Assembly (NCBI GenBank): GCA_934476455.1
Contig: CAKSNY010000029.1
Location: forward strand, 1 to 36,035
Source: an uncultured Clostridia bacterium
GTDB taxonomy: Bacteria > Bacillota > Clostridia > UMGS1883
DNA length: 36,035 bases
Direction: 5' to 3'
Each line of letters opens with the position of its first letter. Position 1 is the first letter of the stretch. A program made the translations under genes and the position numbers. Below the pieces are notes generated by a model that did not search any database, was not told the origin of the DNA, and saw nothing but the letters and a program-made list of their open reading frames with translations. Below, piece by piece: positions 7,744 to 16,501 of the stretch.

Positions 7744-8418
7744 TTATATTCTTTTATCTGTTCTGTGCGCTATAAACATTCCGACCTCCTGTATTATCTG
7801 AACTATTATAACCGTAAGAACAACACATATCCACGTTATATCTTCATTATAGCGCTGATAGCCGTAGGTAATGGCAATCTGTCCAAGCCCGCCGCCGCCT
7901 ATGGTACCCGCCATGGCGCTGTAGCCTAAAATTGTTACGGTTGAAATAACCGCCCCTATTATAAGAGAGGGCTTAGCCTCCGGAATTAAAACCTTATAAA
8001 TTATTTTAAAGGAGCTTGTTCCCATCGCCTGTGCCGCTTCTATAACGCCCTTGTCAACCTCTTTTACGGAGGATTCCACCATTCGCGCCACATACGGCGC
8101 CGCCGCAATTATAAGCGTTACAATCATTGCACGGTTTCCCATACTTGTTCCTACAAAAAACTTTGCCGCGGGAAGCACCGCTATCATAAGAATTATAAAA
8201 GGTACGCTTCTGAAAATATTTACGAGTACGCTTAAAATCTTGTTAAGCCACGGAACGGGTTTTATTCCCTCTTTATCGGTAACACATATAATAAGCCCTA
8301 CCGGAAGCCCTATTATGTATGCCGCGGCTGTGGAAATAATAGTCATATAAACAGTTTCCCAAATACCTTTAAGAATAATATTTTTATCCATCAGCTGGTA
8401 AAACATCTCCGAAAACAT
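7744..8418 (-). CDS. metI: MetI, methionine ABC transporter permease
   Basis: A 224-residue membrane protein with about five hydrophobic helices and the permease EAA loop (IEAAQAMGTSSFKIIYKVLI, about 127-146), which contacts the MetN ATPase. GYSAMAGTIGGGGLGQIAI, near the C-terminal third, is characteristic of MetI. It lies 12 bases after metN and 31 before metQ on the same strand, so one transcript is expected. It forms the membrane channel of the importer. Confidence 0.94.
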   Translation of the reverse strand: MFSEMFYQLMDKNIILKGIWETVYMTIISTAAAYIIGLPVGLIICVTDKEGIKPVPWLNKILSVLVNIFRSVPFIILMIAVLPAAKFFVGTSMGNRAMIVTLIIAAAPYVARMVESSVKEVDKGVIEAAQAMGTSSFKIIYKVLIPEAKPSLIIGAVISTVTILGYSAMAGTIGGGGLGQIAITYGYQRYNEDITWICVVLTVIIVQIIQEVGMFIAHRTDKRI

Positions 8419-8430
8419 TTTCCCGCCCCC

Positions 8431-9417
8431 TTACTCGTGCGCATACTTAACGCCGTTTGCGTCAAGCCATGCAAATATTTTTTCCGTTTTTGAACTGTCG
8501 TCCGGTATTTCAAGTATCATATGCCCGTAGGCGGTTCCGTCAATATCCTTTGTATCGGCAAACATAATATTTACAGGTATCGATGTGGCAAGCACAAGGT
8601 CTGCTATAATATGCCTTTTAGACTTTTCACCGTCAAATATTATTCTTACCTTTTTGCTGCCCGAAATATCCGCCTTATTTGCCCCTCCCGGAATTATAAG
8701 CTCTCTTGCTATGTCGCTTTTCGGGTTTACAAATATTTCGCTTACCTTTCCAAGTTCGGCGATTTGGCTTTTATCTATAACGGCAACACGGTCGCAGACA
8801 GAATCTATAACCTTCATTTCGTGCGTTATTACAATTATTGTAACGCCGAGAGTTTTGTTTATTTTTTTCAAAAGCTCCAATATAGACGCTGTCGTATTGG
8901 GGTCAAGCGCGCTTGTTGCCTCGTCGCACAAAATGTACCGCGGCTGCGTTGCAAGCGCGCGCGCTATTGCCACACGCTGCTTCTGCCCGCCCGAAAGCTG
9001 CGACGGGTACGCGTCCTTTTTGTCGGACAAGCCGACAAGCTCCAAAAGCTCCTGTGCGCGTTTTTTCGCATCCTCTTTCTTAACACCGGCTATTTCAAGC
9101 GGATAACACACGTTTTTAATGACATTTCTCTGCTCTAACAAATTAAAGCCCTGAAAAATCATTCCTATCCCGCGGCGCATTTTTAAAAGCTCTTTCTCCG
9201 AAAGCTTCATAAGGTCTTTTCCGTCTACCAAAACGGCGCCGCCGGTCGGTCTTTCAAGCAGGTTTATACATCTTACAAGCGTACTTTTGCCCGCTCCCGA
9301 AAGCCCTATTATTCCGAAAATTTCCCCATCCTCGATGCTTAGGTTTATATCCTTAAGCGCGGTTACCTGCCCCGCTGCCGAATTATAAACCTTTGTCAGA
9401 TTTTTTAATTCTATCAT
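8431..9417 (-). CDS. metN: MetN, methionine ABC transporter ATPase with NIL domain
   Basis: A 328-residue ATPase. Walker A GLSGAGKST is at 38-46, the ABC signature LSGGQ at 141-145, Walker B YILCDEATS at 161-169, and the H-loop is in VITHEM. The C-terminal part, from about 250, is a NIL domain, which in MetN proteins binds methionine and inhibits transport. It is the first structural gene of metNIQ. Its ribosome site (TAGGAGTA, minus strand, near 9423-9430) lies immediately after an intrinsic terminator, so expression depends on read-through from the leader at 9482-9583. No S-box (SAM) riboswitch motif is visible upstream. Confidence 0.96.
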   Translation of the reverse strand: MIELKNLTKVYNSAAGQVTALKDINLSIEDGEIFGIIGLSGAGKSTLVRCINLLERPTGGAVLVDGKDLMKLSEKELLKMRRGIGMIFQGFNLLEQRNVIKNVCYPLEIAGVKKEDAKKRAQELLELVGLSDKKDAYPSQLSGGQKQRVAIARALATQPRYILCDEATSALDPNTTASILELLKKINKTLGVTIIVITHEMKVIDSVCDRVAVIDKSQIAELGKVSEIFVNPKSDIARELIIPGGANKADISGSKKVRIIFDGEKSKRHIIADLVLATSIPVNIMFADTKDIDGTAYGHMILEIPDDSSKTEKIFAWLDANGVKYAHE

Positions 9418-9430
9418 AACTTTACTCCTA

Positions 9431-9464
9431 AAAATAAAAATCGGACAGCAGCGCTGCCCGATTT
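9431..9464 (-). terminator. Intrinsic terminator in the metNIQ leader (attenuator candidate)
   Basis: On the minus strand a 12-bp stem with one G-U pair (AAATCGGGCAGC at 9464-9453, 3-nt loop, pairing arm to 9438) is followed by a U-rich run to 9431. It sits between the leader ORF stop (9482) and the metN ribosome site, so it must be bypassed for metN expression. Confidence 0.82.
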
Positions 9465-9481
9465 AAAAATACACAAAAAAC

Positions 9482-9583
9482 TTAAAAGCTTTTTTTTTGG
9501 GCTGCACTTTTATAGGCATGACAACGCATGCACATGGCACGTCCCATGCACATAATAAATGTGTTTTCAGCAAAATACGTCAT
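9482..9583 (-). CDS. Met/Cys-rich leader peptide of metNIQ
   Basis: A 33-codon ORF on the transcript leader. It starts at ATG 9583 behind a strong ribosome site (GAGGAAGGGG, 9 bases upstream) and stops with TAA at 9484-9482. The centre reads MCMGRAMCMRCH (residues 11-22): four Met and three Cys codons in 12. The end is KSAAQKKSF. The ORF is preceded by a consensus promoter and followed within 18 bases by an intrinsic terminator, the arrangement of leader-peptide attenuators. The methionine codons match the substrate of the downstream importer. Two small RNA hairpins can form over these codons, CATGG/CCATG and GCATG/CATGC. Alternatively it could be a free-standing Cys-rich small peptide; I recognise no family. 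Confidence 0.65.
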   Translation of the reverse strand: MTYFAENTFIMCMGRAMCMRCHAYKSAAQKKSF

Positions 9584-9615
9584 CACAAGCAACCCCTTCC
9601 TCTTTTATAGCAGTG

Positions 9616-9644
9616 ATTATAGCATTAAACATTTTATTTGTCAA
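9616..9644 (-). promoter_or_regulatory. Consensus sigma-A promoter of the metNIQ leader
   Basis: On the minus strand TTGACA (9644-9639), exactly 17 bp, then TATAAT (9621-9616): a perfect consensus promoter. Transcription would begin about 25 bases before the leader-peptide ATG. Confidence 0.92.
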
Positions 9645-9705
9645 CATTAAAATTTATTTTTTGCAATAATCGCTTCTATATGCTTGTTTTCAATAAAAAA
9701 CTTTA

Positions 9706-10461
9706 TCAATTATTATCTTCTGTCGGAATATCCCCCGCGGGGATATCCTCTGCGGGAACATCCTCGTTCTTTTCCTCTGTTTCGGGTACTTTTTCTTCTT
9801 CTTTTTCCGGCAGCTGCTCCTTAAAGCTTCCCTTGAAAGAAATTTCTTCGGCAAAGTTATCGCTTTCTCTTATCCTGCACTCAAATATAATACCCTCACC
9901 TGCGAGAGCCTCGACGGTATAAACAAGCGCCTCGGGCGTAATTCTTTTACCGTTTTCGTAAATATTTGTTTCGGAATTTATAAGAAGCTTTCTGTTATCC
10001 ACCTTTTTCATATTCTTATCGTAAATATCCGCAAGAATTGTATAATAGCTGCCCTTTTGAATAACGCTGTCGCCGTAAAAAACCGTGCTGTAGGAAACCG
10101 ATTTTTCCGCAATCTCTTCATCCTGTTTGTTGTCGTCTTTTTCCGTGATGTTGGTGTTTTTATCATCTTCTGTATAAACGGTATCGTTTTCCTTATTTTC
10201 ATCCCCGGGGCTTTTTTTACCTCTTATAACAAATATTCCCGCCGTAATAACAATCACCAAAATGACCGCCAGTGATATGGCAGCATACATCATTTTTTTT
10301 TCGCCCTTTTCCTCTTCATAATCTTCATCATCATAATCAAAGGAATACTGCGGCGTTTTACGCTGCATACTGTATATGTCGGTCTCTTCCCTTTCAACCT
10401 CTCTTTTTGGTGTGCCGGGGGTAAATTCCATAGTTTTTGATTTATCGTTATTATCTTCCAT
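9706..10461 (-). CDS. Uncharacterised single-pass membrane protein downstream of gyrA
   Basis: A 251-residue protein that I do not recognise. It has an acidic/charged cytoplasmic N-terminus (1-57, with FDYDDEDYEEEKGEKK), one transmembrane helix (about 59-79), a charged Asp/Asn/Lys linker (80-115), a folded extracytoplasmic domain (about 116-215, YSTVFYGDSVIQKGSYYTIL and following) and an acidic Glu/Pro tail with short degenerate repeats (EDVPAEDIPAGDIPTED). The start is ATG at 10461, because AAAGGA lies 9 bases upstream; an in-frame ATG at 10479 overlaps that site. It begins 22 bases after gyrA on the same strand and is likely co-transcribed with the gyrase genes. The topology (N-terminus in) is inferred from charge distribution. 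Confidence 0.75.
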   Translation of the reverse strand: MEDNNDKSKTMEFTPGTPKREVEREETDIYSMQRKTPQYSFDYDDEDYEEEKGEKKMMYAAISLAVILVIVITAGIFVIRGKKSPGDENKENDTVYTEDDKNTNITEKDDNKQDEEIAEKSVSYSTVFYGDSVIQKGSYYTILADIYDKNMKKVDNRKLLINSETNIYENGKRITPEALVYTVEALAGEGIIFECRIRESDNFAEEISFKGSFKEQLPEKEEEKVPETEEKNEDVPAEDIPAGDIPTEDNN

Positions 10462-10483
10462 ACGGGTTATTCCTTTCATTCAA

Positions 10484-12997
10484 TTATTCATTTTGGGATA
10501 TAACTTCCCCGGCGCTCTCTTCCTGCGGTGCTTCTTCTTCTCTTTCCGTCTTTCCGAAAGAAACAACCTTTACACCCTCGTTCATTTTCACAAGGCGAAC
10601 GCCCTTGGTGCTTCTGCCTATGCTTCGTACGTCGCTTGCGGCAATCCTTATTATAATTCCCTCAGATGTAATAATTATTATGTCCTCATCTTCGCTTATA
10701 GAATCTATCCCCGCTATTTTACCGGTGGATTCGCTGCATTTGTAGTTTATTGTACCTATTCCCGCTCTTGACTGCATTCTGTATTCGTCAAAGGATGTTC
10801 TCTTTCCGTAGCCTTTTTCGCTTACAGCCAAAAGCTCTTCTCCGGGCTTTGACACTGCCATACCTACAACATAATCGCCCGTACGCAGCGTAATGGACTT
10901 AACGCCGCGCGTTACACGTCCCTGCGCTCTTACATCGCTTTCCTTAAAGCGTATAGCCATACCGTCGTGCGTGCCTATAAATATATCGTCGTTTCCGTTT
11001 GTTCTTTCAACTTTAATTAAAACGTCATCCTCGTCAAGCGATATAGCTATAAGCCCGCCCTTTCTGTTTGTATCGTAATCTTTAAGTGCGGTTTTCTTTA
11101 TAATACCCTTTCTTGTACACATTATAAGGTACTTGTCGTCTTCAAAATGCCTTACGGGTATCATTGCCGTAATTTTTTCGTCTTTTTCAATAGGCAGGAG
11201 ATTTACAACAGCGCTGCCCTTTGCCTGTCTTCCCGACTCCGGAATTTGATATCCTTTAAGCCTGTAAACACGCCCCTTGTCGGTAAAGAACATTATAAAA
11301 TCATGTGTGGAAGCCGTAAGAATATATTTTACAAAATCCTCTTCCCTTGTCTGAAGACCCGTTACGCCGCGACCGCCGCGATGCTGGCTTTTATAAACGG
11401 AGCTTACCGTTCTTTTTACATAGCCGTAATGCGTAAGCGTTATAACGCAGTCCTCTTCGTCTATAAGGTCTTCGTCCTCTATTTCTTCTATAACGTTTTC
11501 TATTGCGGTTTCACGCTCATCCCCGTATTTTTCTTTTATTTCCAAAAGCTCTTCTTTTATTTTTTCTTTTAAGATATTTTCATCGGCAAGAAGCATTCTG
11601 TATTCCTCTGCTTTTTGAGTAAGCTCGTCATACTCTGCGTCTATCTTTTCGCCGTTTAATCTTTGCAGCTGTACAAGGCGCATATCAAGCACGCTTTGCG
11701 CCTGTATTTCGGAAAATCCGAATTCATTCATAAGATTTTCCTTTGCGTCATCATAAGAATTTCTTATAATTTCTATTATTTGGTCTATATTGGCAAGCGC
11801 TTTTTTAAGCCCCTCCAATATATGCATACGCGCTTCTGCTTTTTCAAGGTCGAACCTTGTTCTTCTTGTAACAATTTCCTCCTGAAAGCTTATAAACCGG
11901 TCGAGAATATCCTTTAAACCCATTGTTTTCGGGCGGCCGTTATCTATAGCTATCATATTTATTGAGAAGCTGTCCTGAAGCCTTGAATATTTATAAAGCT
12001 GATTTAAAACAACCTGCGGGTTTGCGTCCCTTTTAAGGAATATTTCAAGCCTTATACCCACTCTGTCGGAGGAGTGGTCGTCTATATCGTCAAGCCCTTC
12101 TATTTTCTTATCCTTTACAAGACGTGCAATGGATTCCACAAGGTCTTTTTTGTTTACCTTATACGGAAGCTCGGTTACTATTATAGAGCTTTTTCCGTCT
12201 TTATGCTCTTCTATCTGCGCCTTTGCACGGATAATTATTCTTCCTTTACCGGTCTGATAAGCGCTTCTTATACCGCTTCTTCCCATAATTGTGGCTTTTG
12301 TCGGAAAATCGGGGCCTTTTATGTATTCCATAAGCTCCTCAACCGTTATATCGGGATTTTCCATTTGTGCTATCGCACCGTCAAGCACCTCGCTTAAATT
12401 ATGCGGCGGAATTTCCGTTGCCATACCAACCGCAATACCGCTTGAGCCGTTTACCAAAAGCGTTGGTATTCTTGTGGGAAGAACAACAGGCTCGCGCCTT
12501 TTTTCGTCAAAGTTGGGTATAAAATCAACAGTATTTTTATCTATATTTTCAAGCAAAACGTTTGATATTTTGCTCATTCTTGCCTCTGTATAACGGTATG
12601 CAGCCGGCGGGTCGCCGTCTATACTGCCGAAGTTACCGTGCCCGTCTATAAGCGGATAGCGCATTGAAAAGTCCTGTGCCATTCTTACCATTGCGTCATA
12701 AACGCTGGCGTCACCGTGCGGATGATACCTACCTATAACGTTACCTACTGTCGTTGCAGACTTAAAAAACGGCTTATCCGAGGTAAGGTTTTCTTCGTAC
12801 ATTGAATATAGTATTCTTCTGTGAACGGGCTTTAAGCCGTCCCTTACATCAGGCAGGGCACGGCTCATAATAACGCTCATTGCGTAATCTATAAAAGCCT
12901 CTTTCATTCGTTTTTCTATATTTACGTCCACAATGGTTTGCGTTTCAAGATGTTCTTCAAAATGTGAATCTTCGTATTTTTTACTTTTTTTAGCCAT
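10484..12997 (-). CDS. gyrA: GyrA, DNA gyrase subunit A
   Basis: An 837-residue gyrase A subunit, which cuts and rejoins DNA during ATP-driven negative supercoiling. The catalytic tyrosine is Tyr136 in AAYRYTEARM. The quinolone-determining stretch is HPHGDASVYDAM, with Ala97 at the position of E. coli Ser83 and Asp101 at that of Asp87. A GyrA-box-like motif QHRGGRG lies in the C-terminal beta-pinwheel and supports gyrase rather than topoisomerase IV. The N-terminus has a 20-residue charged extension before the conserved DYAMSVIMSRALPD. GGAGGAAG precedes the ATG. It is downstream of gyrB by 21 bases. Confidence 0.97.
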   Translation of the reverse strand: MAKKSKKYEDSHFEEHLETQTIVDVNIEKRMKEAFIDYAMSVIMSRALPDVRDGLKPVHRRILYSMYEENLTSDKPFFKSATTVGNVIGRYHPHGDASVYDAMVRMAQDFSMRYPLIDGHGNFGSIDGDPPAAYRYTEARMSKISNVLLENIDKNTVDFIPNFDEKRREPVVLPTRIPTLLVNGSSGIAVGMATEIPPHNLSEVLDGAIAQMENPDITVEELMEYIKGPDFPTKATIMGRSGIRSAYQTGKGRIIIRAKAQIEEHKDGKSSIIVTELPYKVNKKDLVESIARLVKDKKIEGLDDIDDHSSDRVGIRLEIFLKRDANPQVVLNQLYKYSRLQDSFSINMIAIDNGRPKTMGLKDILDRFISFQEEIVTRRTRFDLEKAEARMHILEGLKKALANIDQIIEIIRNSYDDAKENLMNEFGFSEIQAQSVLDMRLVQLQRLNGEKIDAEYDELTQKAEEYRMLLADENILKEKIKEELLEIKEKYGDERETAIENVIEEIEDEDLIDEEDCVITLTHYGYVKRTVSSVYKSQHRGGRGVTGLQTREEDFVKYILTASTHDFIMFFTDKGRVYRLKGYQIPESGRQAKGSAVVNLLPIEKDEKITAMIPVRHFEDDKYLIMCTRKGIIKKTALKDYDTNRKGGLIAISLDEDDVLIKVERTNGNDDIFIGTHDGMAIRFKESDVRAQGRVTRGVKSITLRTGDYVVGMAVSKPGEELLAVSEKGYGKRTSFDEYRMQSRAGIGTINYKCSESTGKIAGIDSISEDEDIIIITSEGIIIRIAASDVRSIGRSTKGVRLVKMNEGVKVVSFGKTEREEEAPQEESAGEVISQNE

Positions 12998-13018
12998 AAT
13001 CTTCCTCCGTATTACAGA

Positions 13019-14959
13019 TTATATATCAAGGTTTTGAACGTACTGGGCATTTTCTTCAATGAATATTCTTCTGGGCTCTACCTCGTCCCCCATAAGAATG
13101 GTAAACACATCGTTTGCCCTTTCGGCATCGTCCATTGTAACCTTGAGAAGTATTCTGTTTTTAGGGTCCATTGTCGTTTCCCAAAGCTCCTCGGGATTCA
13201 TCTCTCCAAGACCCTTGTATCGGCTTATATCTACCTTTGCCCTTTCATCTCCGCCTTTAAGTTCTTCACTTATCGAATCTCTTTCTTCATCGCTGAAGGC
13301 AACTGCCTGCTTTTTCCCGCGGGAAAGCTTGTAAAGCGGCGGTTTTGCAAGATATATATGCCCTGCTTCTATCAGAGGACGCATAAACCTGAAAAAGAAG
13401 GTTAAAAGCAGCGTTTGTATATGTGCGCCGTCAACGTCGGCATCCGCCATTATTATTATTTTGTCGTAGCGCAGCTTTTCAAGGTTAAACCCTTCCCCTA
13501 TACCTGTTCCCAAAGCCTGTATAACGGGTGTAAGCTTATCGTTTCCGTAAACCTTGTCCTCACGCGCCTTTTCCACGTTAAGCATCTTTCCCCAAAGCGG
13601 AAGTATAGCCTGATATTTGCTGTCACGTCCGTTTTTTGCAGAGCCGCCCGCAGAATCACCCTCCACTATATATATTTCCGTTTTTGTGGGGTCTTTTACT
13701 ATACAGTCGGTAAGCTTTCCGGGAAGAGATGAGCTTCCGAGAGGGGTTTTGCGCGTTGCTTCACGCGCTTTTCTTGCGGCTATCCTCGCGCGGGAGGCAA
13801 ACATTGCCTTTTCTATAATTGCCTTTCCCACAGACGGGTTTTCTTCAAGAAAATCTGTAAGCTTTTCGCGCACCATATTTTCAACCAGTGTACGCATATC
13901 CGAATTACCGAGCTTTGTTTTTGTCTGCCCTTCAAACTGGGGTTCTTCAAGCTTAACCGATATAATGCTTATAAGACCCTCTCTTACATCATCGCCGGTA
14001 AGTTCTTCGTTATCTTTCATAAGCTTATATTTTTTGGCGTAATCCACCAAAACCTTTGTAAGCGCCGATTTAAAACCTGTTTCGTGCGTTCCGCCCTCTG
14101 TTGTGGAAATATTGTTTGCGAAAGACTCTATAACCTCGTCATAACCGGTATTCCACTGCATTGCAACCTCGGCAAGGCTTCCGTTTTTCTCTCCGCTTAC
14201 GTAAATAACCTCGTCATTTACAGACAAAAGCTCGGGCTTTTTTTCCTGCTTTTTATTAAATATATAAGACACGAAATTTTTTATTCCGCCCTCATAGTGC
14301 AAAATTTCTTTTACCGGTATTTCCGGGCGCAAATCTGTAAATACTATTCTTACGCCGCCGTTAAGAAAAGCCTGCTCTCTAAGCCTTTTTAACAAAACGT
14401 CATAATCGTAAACGGTTTCTTCAAATATTTCGTCATCTGCCCAAAATGTAACCTCTGTTCCCGTGGTATCAGTCGTTCCTATTTTTTTAATATCTGCGTC
14501 GGGAACACCTCTTTTATAGCTTTGGAACCACACGTTTTTGCCGTCCGATACCTTTACCTCCAGCTTTTTTGAAAGCGCATTTACAACAGAAGCACCCACA
14601 CCGTGAAGACCGCCCGAAACCTTATATCCGCCGCCGCCGAACTTTCCGCCGGCATGAAGAACCGTAAAAACGACCTCTATTGTGGAAATACCCATTTTCG
14701 GATGTATTCCGTGCGGTATTCCGCGCCCGTTATCCTTTACGGTTATGGAATTATCCTTGTTTATTAAAACATCAATCTGTGTACAAAAGCCTGCAAGCGT
14801 TTCATCTATACTGTTATCCACTATCTCGTAAACCAGATGATGAAGCCCCCGTATGGAGGTTGACCCTATATACATACCAGGTCTTTTTCTTACTGCCTCA
14901 AGCCCCTCCAATACCTGTATTTGTTTTTCATCGTAGGAATTATTGATTTTCTGTTCCAA
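13019..14959 (-). CDS. gyrB: GyrB, DNA gyrase subunit B (TTG start)
   Basis: A 646-residue gyrase ATPase subunit. GHKL ATPase motifs: DNSIDETLAG, DNGRGIPHGIHP and GLHGVGASVVNALS. TOPRIM motifs: EGDSAGGSA at 433-441 and DADVDGAHI. The C-terminal tail has GLGEMNPEELWETT. The frame has no ATG near the conserved start. TTG at 14959 is preceded by AAAGGA with a 9-base gap and is chosen; another TTG at 14968 directly abuts that site. The start lies inside the 3' end of remB (20-base overlap), so translation is probably coupled. Confidence 0.96.
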   Translation of the reverse strand: MEQKINNSYDEKQIQVLEGLEAVRKRPGMYIGSTSIRGLHHLVYEIVDNSIDETLAGFCTQIDVLINKDNSITVKDNGRGIPHGIHPKMGISTIEVVFTVLHAGGKFGGGGYKVSGGLHGVGASVVNALSKKLEVKVSDGKNVWFQSYKRGVPDADIKKIGTTDTTGTEVTFWADDEIFEETVYDYDVLLKRLREQAFLNGGVRIVFTDLRPEIPVKEILHYEGGIKNFVSYIFNKKQEKKPELLSVNDEVIYVSGEKNGSLAEVAMQWNTGYDEVIESFANNISTTEGGTHETGFKSALTKVLVDYAKKYKLMKDNEELTGDDVREGLISIISVKLEEPQFEGQTKTKLGNSDMRTLVENMVREKLTDFLEENPSVGKAIIEKAMFASRARIAARKAREATRKTPLGSSSLPGKLTDCIVKDPTKTEIYIVEGDSAGGSAKNGRDSKYQAILPLWGKMLNVEKAREDKVYGNDKLTPVIQALGTGIGEGFNLEKLRYDKIIIMADADVDGAHIQTLLLTFFFRFMRPLIEAGHIYLAKPPLYKLSRGKKQAVAFSDEERDSISEELKGGDERAKVDISRYKGLGEMNPEELWETTMDPKNRILLKVTMDDAERANDVFTILMGDEVEPRRIFIEENAQYVQNLDI

Positions 14960-15215
14960 ATTCTTCAATCCTTTCTGCTCTCTTTGACAGTGTCTGCGAA
15001 GAAAGCTGGGTTATATAAACCCTTTCTTTTTCTTTTTTTCCGCACACTATATATGTTTTGGGAATTTCGTCGGACACATTTAAAACAATGCCGCGTTTAC
15101 CGCATCTTTTTAAAAATTCCCTTGTCTTTTTACTTACAGAGGTTGTTTCAAGGTCGAAAACACCTATTATATCTTTTTTTCTTATAAGCTTTCCCATACC
15201 TATATGAAGCATCAT
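14940..15215 (-). CDS. remB: RemB-like (DUF370/YaaB) DNA-binding regulator
   Basis: A 91-residue protein of the RemA/RemB family, with the conserved core KDIIGVFDLETTSVSKKTREFL and NVSDEIPKTYIVC. It sits between recF and gyrB exactly as yaaB/remB does in Bacillus. Family members regulate biofilm-matrix genes in B. subtilis; here only the fold and position are visible. The ATGATG start overlaps the recF stop (15215 or 15212 are both possible), and the 3' end overlaps gyrB. A C-terminal extension (YITQLSSQTLSKRAERI) follows the core. Confidence 0.88.
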   Translation of the reverse strand: MMLHIGMGKLIRKKDIIGVFDLETTSVSKKTREFLKRCGKRGIVLNVSDEIPKTYIVCGKKEKERVYITQLSSQTLSKRAERIEEFGTENQ

Positions 15216-16294
15216 ACCACTGCCTGTCCGTCTTTTATTTTAATTATATTTGCGTTTTCACTCATAAACGATTTCTCAATATCCGTGCAGGTTATAATAA
15301 TTTGCTTTCCCTTTATGCGCGAAATCAAAAAATCCCTTCTTTGCTTATCAAGCTCGCTTAATATATCGTCAAGCAAAAGCACCGGATAGCTTTCTGTTTC
15401 TTCTTTTATTATTTCCATCTGTGCAAGCTTTAAGCAAAAAACGGCGGTTCTTATCTGCCCCTGACTGGCATAGCTTTTGGCAGATTTTCCGTTTATATAT
15501 ATATCTATTTCATCACGGTGCGTACCGAAAAGGCACATCATATTTTCTTTTTCCTTTTCGGAAGATATTTCGGATTTTTCGATAAAATTTTTGAAGGTTT
15601 CTTCTTTTGTTTCCCCTATTTTTACCGAAGGGTGATAAACAATGCTCAGATTTTCCCTTGAATTTGATATTTCCTTTTGCAAAACCGCGGCTTTTTCCTC
15701 AACCCTTTTTATATAACTTTCGCGCATTTTCATTATAAAGGCACCGCATTGCGCCATTTTTTCATTCCATACGGGAAGCGTTTCATAACGCCTTGCTTTT
15801 AAAAGAGCTGTTTTCTGCGCCGCAATCTGGCGGTATTTTATAAGCTCTTTTACATATCCCGGTCTTAAAACCATTATTCCGCTGTCGCAAAATTTTCTTC
15901 TGTTTTCGGGAATGCCTTTTACTATATTCATTTCATCCGGCGTAAAAAGCACGCATATAAAATTTCCCAAAAGCTGGCTTGTCCGCTTCAGTTCTATATC
16001 GTTTAAAAATATTTCTTTCTTTTTGTTTCCGCCGTAGAATTTAACAGCGCCTTCAAACTCTCTTTTTCCGCTTGAAAACAAAAGCTCTATTCGGCTTTCC
16101 TTTTCGCCCTCTCTTATAATTTCGCTCCCGTTGCTTCTGAAGCTTCTCCCGTAAGAAAAATAATAAACAGCTTCAAGTATGTTTGTTTTGCCCATACCGT
16201 TGTCGCCGCATATTATATTTACGTTTTCACCGAAGTTTATTTTTTCGGTTTTGTAATTGCGAAAATTATACAGTTTCAAAGACTGAGCTTTCAT
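15212..16294 (-). CDS. recF: RecF, recombination mediator ATPase
   Basis: A 360-residue SMC/ABC-like ATPase that binds gapped DNA and helps load RecA during replication repair. The N-terminus is LKLYNFRNYKTEKINFG, with Walker A GDNGMGKT at 30-37. The signature region reads SYASQGQIRTAVFCLKLAQ, and Walker B is PVLLLDDILSELD. The start ATG overlaps the yaaA stop as ATGA, and the stop overlaps the remB start, so yaaA-recF-remB-gyrB are tightly coupled. Confidence 0.96.
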   Translation of the reverse strand: MKAQSLKLYNFRNYKTEKINFGENVNIICGDNGMGKTNILEAVYYFSYGRSFRSNGSEIIREGEKESRIELLFSSGKREFEGAVKFYGGNKKKEIFLNDIELKRTSQLLGNFICVLFTPDEMNIVKGIPENRRKFCDSGIMVLRPGYVKELIKYRQIAAQKTALLKARRYETLPVWNEKMAQCGAFIMKMRESYIKRVEEKAAVLQKEISNSRENLSIVYHPSVKIGETKEETFKNFIEKSEISSEKEKENMMCLFGTHRDEIDIYINGKSAKSYASQGQIRTAVFCLKLAQMEIIKEETESYPVLLLDDILSELDKQRRDFLISRIKGKQIIITCTDIEKSFMSENANIIKIKDGQAVV

Positions 16295-16494
16295 TCTATT
16301 TCGTAAACCTCGCCGTTAAATTCAAATTTATCTTTTTTATAAAGCTTTTTTCCGCGCCGCATTTCCTTTTCACCGTTTACCTTTACTTCACCGTTTTTTA
16401 TTATCTCCTTTGCAAAAACGCCGCTTTCAGCCAATCCGCAGTACTTTAAAGCGCTGTCAAGCTTTATATATTCGGTATTTATCTTTATTTTCAT
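16291..16494 (-). CDS. yaaA: YaaA, S4-domain RNA-binding protein
   Basis: A 67-residue S4-domain protein (KLDSALKYCGLAESGVFAKE, GEVKVNGEKEMRRGKKL) located between dnaN and recF, the standard position for YaaA/RlbA in Firmicutes. The S4 fold binds structured RNA, and members are linked to 50S ribosome maturation. It overlaps recF by four bases and starts 7 bases after dnaN. Confidence 0.9.
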   Translation of the reverse strand: MKIKINTEYIKLDSALKYCGLAESGVFAKEIIKNGEVKVNGEKEMRRGKKLYKKDKFEFNGEVYEIE

Positions 16495-16501
16495 AATTTC
16501 A

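Noticed and set aside
9418..9644. S-box (SAM) riboswitch or T-box upstream of metN
   Set aside because: No recognisable conserved core of either; the leader instead contains a short ORF and a terminator.
9728..9746. ATATCCCC/GGGGATAT inverted repeat at the end of the membrane protein gene
   Set aside because: It arises from the repeated Glu-Asp-Ile-Pro-Ala codons and has no U-tract; not called a terminator.
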